In this document: piece by piece, positions 53,054-61,591 of the stretch
How positions within the stretch are numbered: position 1 is the first letter of the stretch
Layout: every line of letters starts with the position of its first letter
Source: Amycolatopsis tucumanensis
GTDB taxonomy: Bacteria > Actinomycetota > Actinomycetes > Mycobacteriales > Pseudonocardiaceae
Reading direction: 5' to 3'
NCBI RefSeq assembly: GCF_021654135.1
Contig: NZ_JAKGSD010000022.1
Coordinates: 60,476-124,475 of the forward strand
Length of the DNA: 64,000 nucleotides
Made by a program: the position numbers and the translations under genes
Notes under the pieces: model-generated
What the model saw: only the letters and a program-made list of their open reading frames with translations
Database searches by the model: none
What the model was told of the DNA's origin: nothing

Positions 53054-53776
53054 CTAGGTTTGCACCGCGGTCGTGCACCGCGTCCATGGCAAGGTCATCA
53101 GAGCCCACGCGCCGAGAATGAGCGTGATCTCAGGGATCAGGTACCACGGCCAAGGACCCAGCACGTCCAGCAGGGAACCGGTCTCGGGTTTGCGGTTCAG
53201 GAAGCCGTAGTTGGTGCCGGTGAGGGTGTTGAAAACGAAAGCGGCGATGGCCCAGCAGGACGTGATCGCGACCGCCACCCGATAACTGTGCCACGTCGGC
53301 CGAAAGCCCAGGCCCCAGGTGAGGTAGATCGCCGCCCACACGACGAGCAGGTGCGTTCCCCAGAACACCAGGAACCCCGGATGCGGGAAGTCTGGGCCCT
53401 GCAGAACCGGCGCGACCAGGGCCTGGGTGCTCAACGCGAGGCCCCAGTAGTAGGTGAGGGCGAAGGCCCACCTGCGACGGGACCACAGAGCGTAGGCAGT
53501 CGCCAGACCGGCGAGGTCGGACAGGTGCAGGGGCAGAGACCCTTCGATGTTCCACCGCGCGGGTGTCAGAGCGTGGACCTGCATTCCCAGCTGCAGCCCC
53601 AGCAGCACCACAGCGAACGCACGGGTGAAGAGGCGATTCGCCCCCGAATCCCGGTGTTTGCGGCCGCAGATGACGAGGGCGGCCGAGCCTGTCGCGAACA
53701 ACCCGAGGACCAGCCAGTGCGACAGGCCGTAGGCGGCGAATTCCCGTCCCGCCGAGCCCGGATCCACACCCCTCAT
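53054..53776 (-). CDS. TIGR02206-type (YwaF-like) membrane protein
   Basis: 240 residues from ATG 53776, with about seven membrane helices (GLSHWLVLGLFATGSAALVI, AVVLLGLQLGMQVHALTPAR, LVFWGTHLLVVWAAIYLTWG, YLIPEITLILGAWALMTL). The pattern HLSDLAGLATAYALW and GTNYGFLNRKPETGSLLDVLGPWPWY is the TIGR02206/YwaF family signature. Function unknown. It is convergent with the integrase, and its 3' end is 62 bases from it. The last residues (TRCTTAVQT) could have been altered if the element integrated into its end. Confidence 0.85.
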   Translation of the reverse strand: MRGVDPGSAGREFAAYGLSHWLVLGLFATGSAALVICGRKHRDSGANRLFTRAFAVVLLGLQLGMQVHALTPARWNIEGSLPLHLSDLAGLATAYALWSRRRWAFALTYYWGLALSTQALVAPVLQGPDFPHPGFLVFWGTHLLVVWAAIYLTWGLGFRPTWHSYRVAVAITSCWAIAAFVFNTLTGTNYGFLNRKPETGSLLDVLGPWPWYLIPEITLILGAWALMTLPWTRCTTAVQT

Positions 53777-53894
53777 TATCGCTGCTGTGCACGATCGCGA
53801 GCTTCCTCGCCCACTTTCTCGTTCAAGAAAGGGAGCGAGCCGCGGCAACTCGCTCCAGCGCGGATCGCCCCGCTGCTCCGAAGCGGTTCCGGCC

Positions 53895-55646
53895 CTACGG
53901 CGTGGCCTGGTGCTGCCCGGCGGCCGTCGGTTCGTCGCCGCCGAGGGCAAACGTGCCTGTCAATCGGGCGATCATCTCCTTCATTTCGAGTACGAGCTCG
54001 AGAACCGGGGTGTGCACGTCGCCCGAGACGAATTCCGACTCACATTTGTCGCGAAGGACCGGCCACAGCAGCTTGGCCAGTTCGACTTTGTCCTCCCTGA
54101 GGCCAAGTCGTTGGAGTGGCACCTTCACGTCGTAGTGGTTCGCGCGTGCCATGTGGAGTTCTGCCCGGACATCCTGCTCCCAGGTAGCAGAACTCATGCG
54201 CGGATTTCCTTGACGTTCCGCGAGCCTGGTAAGCGCAGGCAGCAGGTCATCATCGGCGAAGTTGGCGAGTTCGTACGTGTCGTCGCCCCAGACCCGGACG
54301 CGAACCAGGAAGTCCAGGTCAGCCTGGCTGATCTCGGCGTCCTGATACCGTACTTCCTCCCGGATGGCCTCCTGCAGATTCCGCCGAACCTTGTCTCGCT
54401 GGGCCGGCGTCGCGAAGTGGTTCTCCGGGTCCATCGCGATGAGCAAGGCGGTCGGTGATGCATCGAGGAGCCAACGATCTCCCAGCTTCCGGCCTACCCG
54501 CGGTGCCGCACTGTAGCGCGCGATGAGGTGAGCGTTGATCTTCGAGCTCTTGGTGTGCTGGACCCGGACGTCCTGCGGCTCCGTGATGCCGAACTCGGCG
54601 AGGAGTCGGGGGACGTGATAGCGCTCGGTCTCGCCCTCGATCAGGAGGACGACCTTCGGATGCGGCGACAGTCCCAGCTCGGCGAGCGCTCGCTCGAGGG
54701 TTTGCGCTTCCTCGAAGCGTGGCGTGAGCCGGTCGTGTTGCGGCGCGTGCCAAGACGCGCCTGTGAGGTCGGGTAGTGGCTCGACGACGCCCGCGGTGGC
54801 GAGCTCTTCGTGGGCCCTCAGGAGTACTTCGGCGGCGGTCCTCCGCCACATCGCGTCGAGTGGCTCACCGCGAAGCTTCGACCAGCCCCGGTAACTCGCG
54901 TGACGCACCAGCGGCAGCCACTTGGCCAGCGGATCGTTCTGCGCCTGCATGAGCAGGAAGTCGGCCTCTGCCTCGAGTTCGGACGGGTCGAAACCCGCGG
55001 TCCGGAGGAGCCCGGAGACATCGGCGGCAGCGCGGTACTCGCGGAGCCCCTTCTGGTCGACACCGGCCGGGAGGCTGAGCTGGCCCAGCACGCCCGGCAA
55101 GTAGGGTGTGGCCAGCGCGGCAAGGGCGAGCGTTATCCGCCGTTGCTGGGCGAGACGTCGGCGCACGCCGGGAGGTACCTGCCGGCTCGACTGCAGGAAC
55201 TGGTAGTCGCTGACAGCGGCATCGACGTGCAACAACTGCCAAGACGAGTACACGAACCCGTTCCACCACGCGCTGGACTGCTCGTCCGCGGGCTGCTTGA
55301 ACGGCCCGGCCGTCGAACGGTCTTCCGCGCCATCGCGAAGGCGTCCATCAGCGGCCGCTTCGAAAGTCCACCTCGTGACATTGATATTCATGCTCGGGGA
55401 TACCACGGGAATGCGGCGGCCCTCGATGGCATCGTCGGTGACATGGTAAAGCGGTGGCAGGAGCCGGTGGCGGTGAAGATCCTGGAGATCGTCGAGAGTC
55501 AGGATGTGGCCGCGCTCTCGCGCCGCACGAAGGAATTCACCCGTCGTGAGCAGTCGATCCTGTGTAAAAACGTACGGGATCGTGAGAAGTGGCAGAGTGC
55601 TCACAGGTGAAGGGCAGTCGTTGTCATCCTCCGCGTTGGATGCCAC
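53895..55646 (-). CDS. Large protein with a TOPRIM-like core
   Basis: 583 residues. The N-terminal 300 residues are helical and mostly unrecognised (NGFVYSSWQLLHVDAAVSDY). The centre has KVVLLIEGETERYHVPRLLA (Glu337) and TALLIAMDPENHFATP (Asp406-Pro-Glu408), a Glu-then-Asp-x-Glu arrangement like the TOPRIM domains of OLD-type nucleases. The last 150 residues are helical and charged. No ATPase motif is present in it or next to it. A nuclease or defence role is possible but unproven. Just outside the integrase end of the element. Confidence 0.65.
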   Translation of the reverse strand: MASNAEDDNDCPSPVSTLPLLTIPYVFTQDRLLTTGEFLRAARERGHILTLDDLQDLHRHRLLPPLYHVTDDAIEGRRIPVVSPSMNINVTRWTFEAAADGRLRDGAEDRSTAGPFKQPADEQSSAWWNGFVYSSWQLLHVDAAVSDYQFLQSSRQVPPGVRRRLAQQRRITLALAALATPYLPGVLGQLSLPAGVDQKGLREYRAAADVSGLLRTAGFDPSELEAEADFLLMQAQNDPLAKWLPLVRHASYRGWSKLRGEPLDAMWRRTAAEVLLRAHEELATAGVVEPLPDLTGASWHAPQHDRLTPRFEEAQTLERALAELGLSPHPKVVLLIEGETERYHVPRLLAEFGITEPQDVRVQHTKSSKINAHLIARYSAAPRVGRKLGDRWLLDASPTALLIAMDPENHFATPAQRDKVRRNLQEAIREEVRYQDAEISQADLDFLVRVRVWGDDTYELANFADDDLLPALTRLAERQGNPRMSSATWEQDVRAELHMARANHYDVKVPLQRLGLREDKVELAKLLWPVLRDKCESEFVSGDVHTPVLELVLEMKEMIARLTGTFALGGDEPTAAGQHQATP

Positions 55647-55687
55647 GAGCGCATCCTAGCAATATGCGGGGTCTAGTTCTTGCCGAG

Positions 55688-55732
55688 CCGGTGAGGTGCG
55701 GGGTGTCAGGAAGTCACCCCGCACCTCACCGG
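55688..55732 (-). terminator. Strong 18-base-pair hairpin terminator
   Basis: CCGGTGAGGTGCGGGGTG (55688-55705) is perfectly complementary to 55715-55732 with a nine-base loop. It lies directly after the CDGSH gene (ends 55734) and before the start of the TOPRIM gene, both on the minus strand, so it separates their transcription. Confidence 0.85.
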
Positions 55733-55733
55733 T

Positions 55734-55976
55734 CTACGGACGGTTGTCCAGCGCCTGAGCTCGCTCGGCTGCGCTGAAACCTTGGCGCGTATGCGAGCCG
55801 TCGCAGAACGGCTTGCGGGCCGAATGCCCACAGCGGCACAGCACCTGTGTCCGGCCGGGGCCGAGCTCGTACTCGTTGTTCTCGTGGTCGACGATGCGTA
55901 CCGGCCCCTTGATCTGATATGGACCGTTGTCCACCGTCTTGATGACGACGGGAGGCGTGGGCGCTTGCTCGGTCAT
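55734..55976 (-). CDS. CDGSH iron-sulfur protein
   Basis: 80 residues. The motif CRCGHSARKPFCDGSH gives the three-Cys, one-His ligand set of a CDGSH 2Fe-2S cluster. Upstream beta strands (YQIKGPVRIVDHENNEYELG) fit the small bacterial CDGSH fold. Probably a redox or Fe-S transfer protein. It is encoded 20 bases after a copper chaperone gene on the same strand, so it may be part of the copper stress response. Confidence 0.92.
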   Translation of the reverse strand: MTEQAPTPPVVIKTVDNGPYQIKGPVRIVDHENNEYELGPGRTQVLCRCGHSARKPFCDGSHTRQGFSAAERAQALDNRP

Positions 55977-55996
55977 GGGTGACGTCGCCGCCGTCG

Positions 55997-56203
55997 TCAG
56001 CCGACTACCGAGTAACCGACATCGGCGATCGTCTTGCGGATGGCCTCGCTGTCGATCGGCTCGTCGCTGATGACGGTCAGTTCACCGGTGGCGATGTCGA
56101 CATCCACGTCCGACACGCCGTCCACGGCCGTCACCGCGTTGGTGACCTTGTTGACGCAGCCGGAGCAGGTCATGCCCTGGACGGTGTAGACGGTTGTGCT
56201 CAT
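55997..56203 (-). CDS. copZ: CopZ-like copper chaperone
   Basis: 68 residues with the HMA fold and metal motif GMTCSGC (Cys13 and Cys16), then beta-alpha-beta elements (VTNAVTAVDGVSDVDVDIAT). It carries Cu(I) to CopA or CsoR. AGGA precedes ATG 56203. A CsoR-like box (56268-56284) lies upstream. Confidence 0.92.
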   Translation of the reverse strand: MSTTVYTVQGMTCSGCVNKVTNAVTAVDGVSDVDVDIATGELTVISDEPIDSEAIRKTIADVGYSVVG

Positions 56204-56267
56204 CGGTTTGTCCTCTCAGATCCGCTGTCTCGCGGTCGTTCACCCGCGCTCGCCCCGACTATACGAC

Positions 56268-56284
56268 CTACCCCCAAGGGGTAT
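56268..56284. promoter_or_regulatory. CsoR-type operator upstream of the minus-strand copZ
   Basis: CTACCCCCAAGGGGTAT: the TACCC...GGGGTA half-sites match the pseudo-palindromes bound by CsoR copper repressors. It lies 65 bases before the copZ start. Confidence 0.7.
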
Positions 56285-56319
56285 CAAGGCGAGCACCGTG
56301 AGGAGGCCGCGGGCCGGGG

Positions 56320-56883
56320 TCAGTGGTGGTACGCGTGGGCGACCGCGTGTCCCTTGCCTCTGCCGATCAGCCACTTGTTGACCGGCATGGTCACCAGGAA
56401 GGCCACCAGGAAGGCGAAGGCCAGCGCGCCCCAGAACAGAGCGCTGTTCAGGCCCGCGTCCATGGCGCCCGGAACCACGACCATCACCGCGTTGTCGATG
56501 ATCTCCATGACGGCGATCGACACGGTGTCGGCTGCGAGGGCGACCTTGAGCGCCTGCTTGAACCCGACGCCGGCGCGGAGCACGCCGCGCATGCTCAGCG
56601 CGTATCCGAAGAAGAAGGCCATTGCCACGGCGAGGATGATCGTTGGCACGGTGTGCCAGCCCAGCGCGGTGCCGATCACCATGCCGAGGATCTCGCCGAT
56701 CGCGCAGCCGGTGAGGCAGTGCAGGGTCGCGGAGGCCGCCACGCCCCAGGTGGCTTGCTGGTGACCGGTGTGATGCTCGCCGCCATGGCTGGCGTGATGG
56801 GTGTGCTGATCGCCGTGCTCGTGGTGGTCGTGGTGCGACCCATGCTCCATGGAGGTGTGGTCATGCTGCTGCGCTTCGGGCAC
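56320..56883 (-). CDS. DUF4396 membrane protein with His-rich N-terminus
   Basis: 187 residues from GTG 56883. The first 45 residues hold about 17 His, a likely metal-binding tail. Four to five membrane helices follow (CAIGEILGMVIGTALGWHTV, TIILAVAMAFFFGYALSMRG, SALFWGALAFAFLVAFLVTM) with the conserved MEIIDNAVMVVVPGAMDAGL. This is the DUF4396 family, often found beside copper genes and thought to be a metal transport or tolerance protein. A CsoR-like box lies just upstream. Confidence 0.85.
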   Translation of the reverse strand: MPEAQQHDHTSMEHGSHHDHHEHGDQHTHHASHGGEHHTGHQQATWGVAASATLHCLTGCAIGEILGMVIGTALGWHTVPTIILAVAMAFFFGYALSMRGVLRAGVGFKQALKVALAADTVSIAVMEIIDNAVMVVVPGAMDAGLNSALFWGALAFAFLVAFLVTMPVNKWLIGRGKGHAVAHAYHH

Positions 56884-56916
56884 GTCGAGGCCTTTCTGTC
56901 GGTTTTGTGTAGTTCC

Positions 56917-56934
56917 TATACGGGGTACCCGTAC
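56917..56934. promoter_or_regulatory. CsoR-like operator upstream of the DUF4396 gene
   Basis: CTATACGGGGTACCCGTAC contains paired GGGGTA/TACCC half-sites, 34 bases before GTG 56883. It differs from the other boxes in centre sequence. Confidence 0.55.
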
Positions 56935-57087
56935 GGTGCAACCGGGTTTCGGCGAACCACCTTGGTGCCCTGTTCGGCCCGCCTCGGGTGGCGGCCGATG
57001 AGCAGGTCGGACGACTAGCGGGCAGGTCGAGTGTGATCAAGGCGACGATCGCTCGCTCGGCGGCCCAGTGGACCGGGCCCTTGCGTC

Positions 57088-57107
57088 ATATACGGGTGGG
57101 GGGTATA
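57088..57107. promoter_or_regulatory. CsoR-like operator in the divergent copper control region
   Basis: ATATACGGGTGGGGGGTATA, a degenerate member of the same pattern, 85 bases before csoR. Together with the box at 57134 it may give cooperative repression. Confidence 0.5.
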
Positions 57108-57133
57108 AATGGCTCCGTCAGGAAGTTAACTCA

Positions 57134-57150
57134 CTACCCGTAAGGGGTAT
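57134..57150. promoter_or_regulatory. CsoR operator upstream of csoR
   Basis: CTACCCGTAAGGGGTAT, matching the box at 56268 in both half-sites. It lies 42 bases before ATG 57192, so csoR should be autoregulated with the copper operon that follows. Confidence 0.7.
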
Positions 57151-57191
57151 GCTGGGGAGGCTGACTGGTACAGGAGTTCAGGAGGGCTCAC

Positions 57192-57473
57192 ATGCGCGGC
57201 TACACCGGGGACAAGGACAACCTGCTCAAGCGGCTACGCCGTGTCGAGGGGCAGGTGCGTGGGTTGCAGCGGATGGTCGAATCCGACGAGTACTGCATCG
57301 ACATCCTGACCCAGATCTCGGCGGCGACCAAGGCCCTGCAGTCGGTGTCGCTCGGCCTGATGGACGAGCACCTCAAGCACTGTGTGGCGGAAGCGATCGC
57401 CGAGGGCGGCGACAAGGCCGACGAGAAGGTCCGCGAGGCCAGCGAGGCGATCGCCCGCTTGGTCCGCTCCTGA
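57192..57473 (+). CDS. csoR: CsoR copper-sensing repressor
   Basis: 93 residues, all helical. The Cu(I) ligands of the family are present as Cys35 (DEYCIDIL), His60 and Cys64 (EHLKHC). RLRRVEGQVRGLQRMVE is the usual DNA-contact region. Copper binding releases the repressor from TACCC/GGGGTA boxes, four of which lie in this region. GGAG precedes ATG 57192. Confidence 0.95.
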   Translation: MRGYTGDKDNLLKRLRRVEGQVRGLQRMVESDEYCIDILTQISAATKALQSVSLGLMDEHLKHCVAEAIAEGGDKADEKVREASEAIARLVRS

Positions 57474-57504
57474 ACCGAAGATCACGATCAGCAGGAGGGA
57501 ATCA

Positions 57505-57711
57505 ATGTCCGAGGCTGTGTACACGGTACGCGGGATGACCTGCGACCACTGCGTCCGTGCGGTGACCGAAGAGGTCGGCAAGATCGACGGGGTGACCGGC
57601 GTCGAGGTGGACCTGCCCACCGGCAAGGTCACGGTCGCCAGCAACCAGGAGCTCAACGTCGACGACGTGCGCGCCGCGGTCGACGAGGCCGGGTACGAGC
57701 TCACTGCCTGA
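57505..57711 (+). CDS. copZ: Second CopZ-like copper chaperone
   Basis: 68 residues, with metal motif GMTCDHC and the HMA fold (EVGKIDGVTGVEVDLPTGKV). It has AGGAGG before ATG 57505 and lies 31 bases after csoR. It resembles the chaperone at 55997-56203 but differs in the residues between the Cys pair (Asp-His here, Ser-Gly there), which may tune partner choice. Confidence 0.92.
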   Translation: MSEAVYTVRGMTCDHCVRAVTEEVGKIDGVTGVEVDLPTGKVTVASNQELNVDDVRAAVDEAGYELTA

Positions 57712-57739
57712 GCGGCAGGAGCCGGAGCAAAGGATTGCG

Positions 57740-58705
57740 ATGAACACTGCAGCGAAGCTCTCCGCCTACGGTGCGGCGCTCGTCCTGGTCGCCGGTGGCG
57801 CCTGGGCGACCGGCACCGCAGTCGGTCCCTTCGCCGGTCAGACCGCCTCCGGTGCGGCGACCGGAACACCCGGTGGCGAGGACGCCGGGCACGGGGACGC
57901 TCACAGCGGCACCGTCGCGGAGACCGCGCAAACCGACCAGCCTGGCGGGCTGGCGTCGTCCAGGGGCGGTTACACCCTCACGCCCACCACGACCACGCTC
58001 GCCCAGGGACGTAACCAGACCTTCTCCTTCACGGTCACGGGACCGGACGGAACACCGGTGACCGCCTACGACGTGGAGCACGAGAAGCGCATGCACCTGA
58101 TCGTCGTGCGCCGGGACACCTCCGGTTTCCAGCACGTGCACCCTGAGCTGGGCGCCGACGGCACCTGGACCGTGCCGCTCGACCTGCCGGTCGGCGGCAG
58201 CTACCGGGCCTACGCCGATTTCAAGCCCACCGCCGCCGAGGCGACCACCCTCGGCGTCGATCTCACGGTCCCCGGTGATTTCCGGCCGGTCGCCTACCAG
58301 CCGGCACGCGAGACCGTCGTCGACGGCTACCAGGTCCGTCTCGACGGGGACCTGAGCCCGGGACGATCGTCGAAAGTGACCCTGACCGTCAGCAAGGACG
58401 GCCGCCCGGTCACCGACCTGCAGCCTTACCTCGGCGCCTACGGTCACCTGGTGGCCCTGCGCGGCGGCGACCTTGCCTACCTGCACGTGCACCCGGAAGG
58501 CGCGCCTGGTGACGGGAAGACGCCGTCCGGGCCGTCGGTGACGTTCTTCGCCGAGGTTCCCTCGGCCGGGACCTACCGGCTGTTCCTGGACTTCCAGCAC
58601 GGCGGCACGGTCCGCACGGCGGAGTTCACCATCCCCACCGCGGGCACCCCCGCGCCGATCCAGCCCCAGGCCCCAGCCGCCGGCGAGGGCCACGGCGGTC
58701 ACTGA
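57740..58705 (+). CDS. Secreted or membrane-anchored copper-binding protein
   Basis: 321 residues. An N-terminal hydrophobic segment (LSAYGAALVLVAGGAWATG) serves as signal or anchor, then a His/Asp-rich linker (EDAGHGDAHSG). Two beta-domains follow with EHEKRMHLIVVRRD, FQHVHPELG and LAYLHVHPEGAPG, clusters of His and Met that can bind copper outside the cell, and a His-rich C-terminus (GEGHGGH). Such genes regularly lie between copZ and copA in actinomycetes. Its reaction is unknown. Confidence 0.85.
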   Translation: MNTAAKLSAYGAALVLVAGGAWATGTAVGPFAGQTASGAATGTPGGEDAGHGDAHSGTVAETAQTDQPGGLASSRGGYTLTPTTTTLAQGRNQTFSFTVTGPDGTPVTAYDVEHEKRMHLIVVRRDTSGFQHVHPELGADGTWTVPLDLPVGGSYRAYADFKPTAAEATTLGVDLTVPGDFRPVAYQPARETVVDGYQVRLDGDLSPGRSSKVTLTVSKDGRPVTDLQPYLGAYGHLVALRGGDLAYLHVHPEGAPGDGKTPSGPSVTFFAEVPSAGTYRLFLDFQHGGTVRTAEFTIPTAGTPAPIQPQAPAAGEGHGGH

Positions 58706-58723
58706 CCGAGGAAGGAGACCGTG

Positions 58724-61018
58724 ATGACCTCGACCACCCAACCTCGGTCCGCGGCCGGCGGCGAAGTCGAACTGGCCATCGGCGGGATGACCTGCGCCTC
58801 CTGCGCGATGCGCATCGAGAAGAAGCTGAACAAGCTCGACGGCGTCACCGCGACGGTGAACTACGCGACCGAGAAGGCCAAGGTCACCTTCAGCGAAGGC
58901 GTCGAGCCCGAGCAGCTCATCGCGCAGGTCGAGGCCGCGGGCTACACCGCCGAACTGCCCAAGCCTCAGCGCACTGAGGACTCCGCCGGCGACACCGCGG
59001 AGCCGGAAGATCCCACCCGGTCGTTGCGGCAGCGGCTGATCGGCTCGGTCGTGCTGTCCGTACCGGTGATCGCGCTGGCGATGATCCCGGCGCTGCAGTT
59101 CACCTACTGGCAGTGGATCTCCCTGACGCTGGCGGCGCCTGTCGTGGTGTGGGCGGCGTGGCCGTTCCACAAGGCCGCGTGGGCCAACCTGCGTCACGGC
59201 GCGGCCACCATGGACACGCTCATCTCGATCGGCACACTGGCGGCGTTCCTGTGGTCGCTCTACGCGCTGCTGTTCGGCACCGCCGGAACTCCCGGAATGG
59301 CCCACCCGTTCGAGCTGACCATCCAGCGGATGAGCGGCGACGGCAACATCTACCTCGAGGTCGCCGCGGGCGTGACCACGTTCATCCTCGCCGGCCGCTA
59401 CTTCGAGGCCAGGTCCAAGCGGCGGGCCGGGGCGGCGCTGCGGGCGCTGCTGGAGCTCGGCGCGAAGGACGTCGCCGTGCTGCGCAACGGCACGGAGACC
59501 CGGATCCCGGTCGACCAGCTGGCCGTCGGAGACCGGTTCATCGTGCGGCCGGGCGAGAAGATCGCCACCGACGGCGTGATCGAGGACGGCAGTTCGGCGG
59601 TCGACGCGAGCATGCTGACCGGCGAATCGGTGCCGGTGGAGGTCGGGCCGGGCGACGCGGTCGTCGGCGCGACGGTCAACGCCGGTGGCCGCCTGGTCGT
59701 GCGGGCCACGCGCGTCGGGTCGGACACGCAGCTGGCCCAGATGGCCAAGCTCGTGGAGGACGCGCAGACCGGCAAGGCGCAGGTGCAGCGGCTGGCCGAC
59801 CGGGTGTCGGCGGTGTTCGTGCCGATCGTGATCGCGCTGGCCGTCGGCTCCCTGGCCTTCTGGCTCGGTGCCGGTGGCTCGGTCGCGGCGGCGTTCACCG
59901 CGGGTGTCGCGGTGCTGATCATCGCCTGCCCGTGCGCGCTCGGCCTGGCCACGCCGACGGCGCTGCTGGTCGGTACCGGCCGCGGTGCCCAGATGGGCAT
60001 CCTGATCAAGGGGCCGGAGGTGCTGGAGTCCACCCGCCGGATCGACACCGTGGTGCTGGACAAGACCGGCACCGTGACCAGCGGCCGGATGTCGCTCGTC
60101 GGGATCCACGTGGCGGACGGCGCCGACGCCGACGAGGCACTGCGGCTGGCCGGCGCGCTCGAGCACGCGTCCGAGCACCCGATCGCGAAGGCGATCGCCC
60201 AGGCGGCCCGGGACAAGCTCGGCACACTGCCCGAGGTCGAGGGCTTCACCAACGTCGAAGGACTCGGCGTGCAGGGCGTCGTCGACGGCAAAGCGGTGCT
60301 GGCCGGGCGGACGGCTCTGCTGGCCGACTGGAGCCAGCACCTGCCGGACGAGCTGGCCGCGCTCAAGGCGGCGGCCGAAGCCGAGGGCAAGACCGCGGTG
60401 GCGGTCGGCTGGGACGGCCAGGCCCGCGCCGTGCTGGTGGTGGCCGACACCGTCAAGCCGACCTCGGCCGAGGCGATCCGGCAGCTGCGGGCGCTCGGCC
60501 TGACCCCGGTGCTGCTCACCGGCGACAACGAGGCGGTGGCGAAAGCCGTCGCCGCCGAGGTGGGTATCGACGAGGTCATCGCCGAGGTCCTGCCGGCCGA
60601 CAAGGTCGACGTGGTCAAGCGGCTGCAGGGAGAGAGCAAGGTCGTCGCGATGGTCGGCGATGGCGTCAACGATGCGGCCGCGCTCGCTCAGGCCGATCTC
60701 GGCCTGGCGATGGGCACCGGCACCGACGTCGCCATCGAAGCCAGCGACCTGACGCTGGTGCGGGGGGACCTGCGTGCTGCGGCGGACGCGATCCGGTTGT
60801 CCCGGCGCACACTCGGCACGATCAAGGGCAACCTGTTCTGGGCGTTCGGCTACAACGTCGCGGCCCTGCCGCTCGCCGCGGCCGGATTGCTCAACCCGAT
60901 GATCGCGGGCGCGGCGATGGCGTTCAGCTCGGTGTTCGTGGTGTCGAACAGCCTGCGGCTCCGGCGCTTCCGCAGTCTCAGCGGCACGGACGCCGCGGAG
61001 AGCCAGCGGGTCGGCTGA
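58724..61018 (+). CDS. copA: Copper-exporting P1B-type ATPase CopA
   Basis: 764 residues from ATG 58724 (GTG 58721 in frame; AAGGAGA upstream). One N-terminal HMA domain has Cys24 and Cys27 (GMTCASC). Eight membrane helices surround the CPC metal site (Cys402-Pro-Cys404, in ACPCALGLATPTALLVGTGR). The phosphorylation motif is Asp446 (DKTGT), and the hinge motif GDGVND is at 645-650. The actuator TGES lies in MLTGESVPVEVGPGD. All residues for Cu(I) export are intact. It ends the csoR-copZ-copA operon. Confidence 0.96.
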   Translation: MTSTTQPRSAAGGEVELAIGGMTCASCAMRIEKKLNKLDGVTATVNYATEKAKVTFSEGVEPEQLIAQVEAAGYTAELPKPQRTEDSAGDTAEPEDPTRSLRQRLIGSVVLSVPVIALAMIPALQFTYWQWISLTLAAPVVVWAAWPFHKAAWANLRHGAATMDTLISIGTLAAFLWSLYALLFGTAGTPGMAHPFELTIQRMSGDGNIYLEVAAGVTTFILAGRYFEARSKRRAGAALRALLELGAKDVAVLRNGTETRIPVDQLAVGDRFIVRPGEKIATDGVIEDGSSAVDASMLTGESVPVEVGPGDAVVGATVNAGGRLVVRATRVGSDTQLAQMAKLVEDAQTGKAQVQRLADRVSAVFVPIVIALAVGSLAFWLGAGGSVAAAFTAGVAVLIIACPCALGLATPTALLVGTGRGAQMGILIKGPEVLESTRRIDTVVLDKTGTVTSGRMSLVGIHVADGADADEALRLAGALEHASEHPIAKAIAQAARDKLGTLPEVEGFTNVEGLGVQGVVDGKAVLAGRTALLADWSQHLPDELAALKAAAEAEGKTAVAVGWDGQARAVLVVADTVKPTSAEAIRQLRALGLTPVLLTGDNEAVAKAVAAEVGIDEVIAEVLPADKVDVVKRLQGESKVVAMVGDGVNDAAALAQADLGLAMGTGTDVAIEASDLTLVRGDLRAAADAIRLSRRTLGTIKGNLFWAFGYNVAALPLAAAGLLNPMIAGAAMAFSSVFVVSNSLRLRRFRSLSGTDAAESQRVG

Positions 61019-61030
61019 GCGTTTGAACGG

Positions 61031-61073
61031 CGGGAAGGGCGTCGCTACCGAACCGGCAGCGACGCCCTTCCCG
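61031..61073 (+). terminator. Strong terminator after copA
   Basis: CGGGAAGGGCGTCGCT (61031-61046) pairs perfectly with 61058-61073 around an eleven-base loop, 12 bases after the copA stop. Confidence 0.85.
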
Positions 61074-61187
61074 TGTTCTCACGACGGTACGCTGGTGTTG
61101 GCGTCGGCGGGGAGACTCGAAGGATGATCGCCCGCCCGAGACTCCGCGGCCCCGGAAGACCAGGGCAATGCCTGATGGAGACCAGCT

Positions 61188-61457
61188 ATGAGCGGATCGC
61201 ATCTTCCTACCTGTCGAGTGGTGCTCGATCTGCAGGGCATCCCCTGGGCGAAGGATCCCCGCACTGCGGCCACGATGTTGCGGAGCCAGCCTGGCGTCAT
61301 CGACGTCGAAGTGGATCCGGAAACCGCACGGGCTGTGGTCGTCCACGACGCTGAAACCTCGCTCCCGCGATTGTGGAACTGGCTCGTGCGCTGGCGTATC
61401 GAGCCCGATGGGCCGGAGTCAGACTCGGAGCCCGAAGGGCACTCGCCGGCCAGGTGA
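61188..61457 (+). CDS. HMA-like small protein without the Cys pair
   Basis: 89 residues from ATG 61188 (GGAG upstream). The pattern TCRVVLDLQGIPWAKDPRTA and MLRSQPGVIDVEVDPETARA follows the beta-alpha-beta of heavy-metal-associated domains. The metal loop lacks the Cys-x-x-Cys, so it probably does not bind Cu(I) in the usual way. It lies just downstream of the copper operon, beyond its terminator. Confidence 0.7.
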   Translation: MSGSHLPTCRVVLDLQGIPWAKDPRTAATMLRSQPGVIDVEVDPETARAVVVHDAETSLPRLWNWLVRWRIEPDGPESDSEPEGHSPAR

Positions 61458-61591
61458 TCGAGGTAGGCGCAGGCAACCGCGGTTCCACGTTGCTCGGCCC
61501 CGGCACCGATCCGCTCATACATCCTCGCGAACCGCGGGTGCTGGAACCGCGGCAGATCCGTCATCGACGTTCGTTCCCCACGCGTCCGCGA

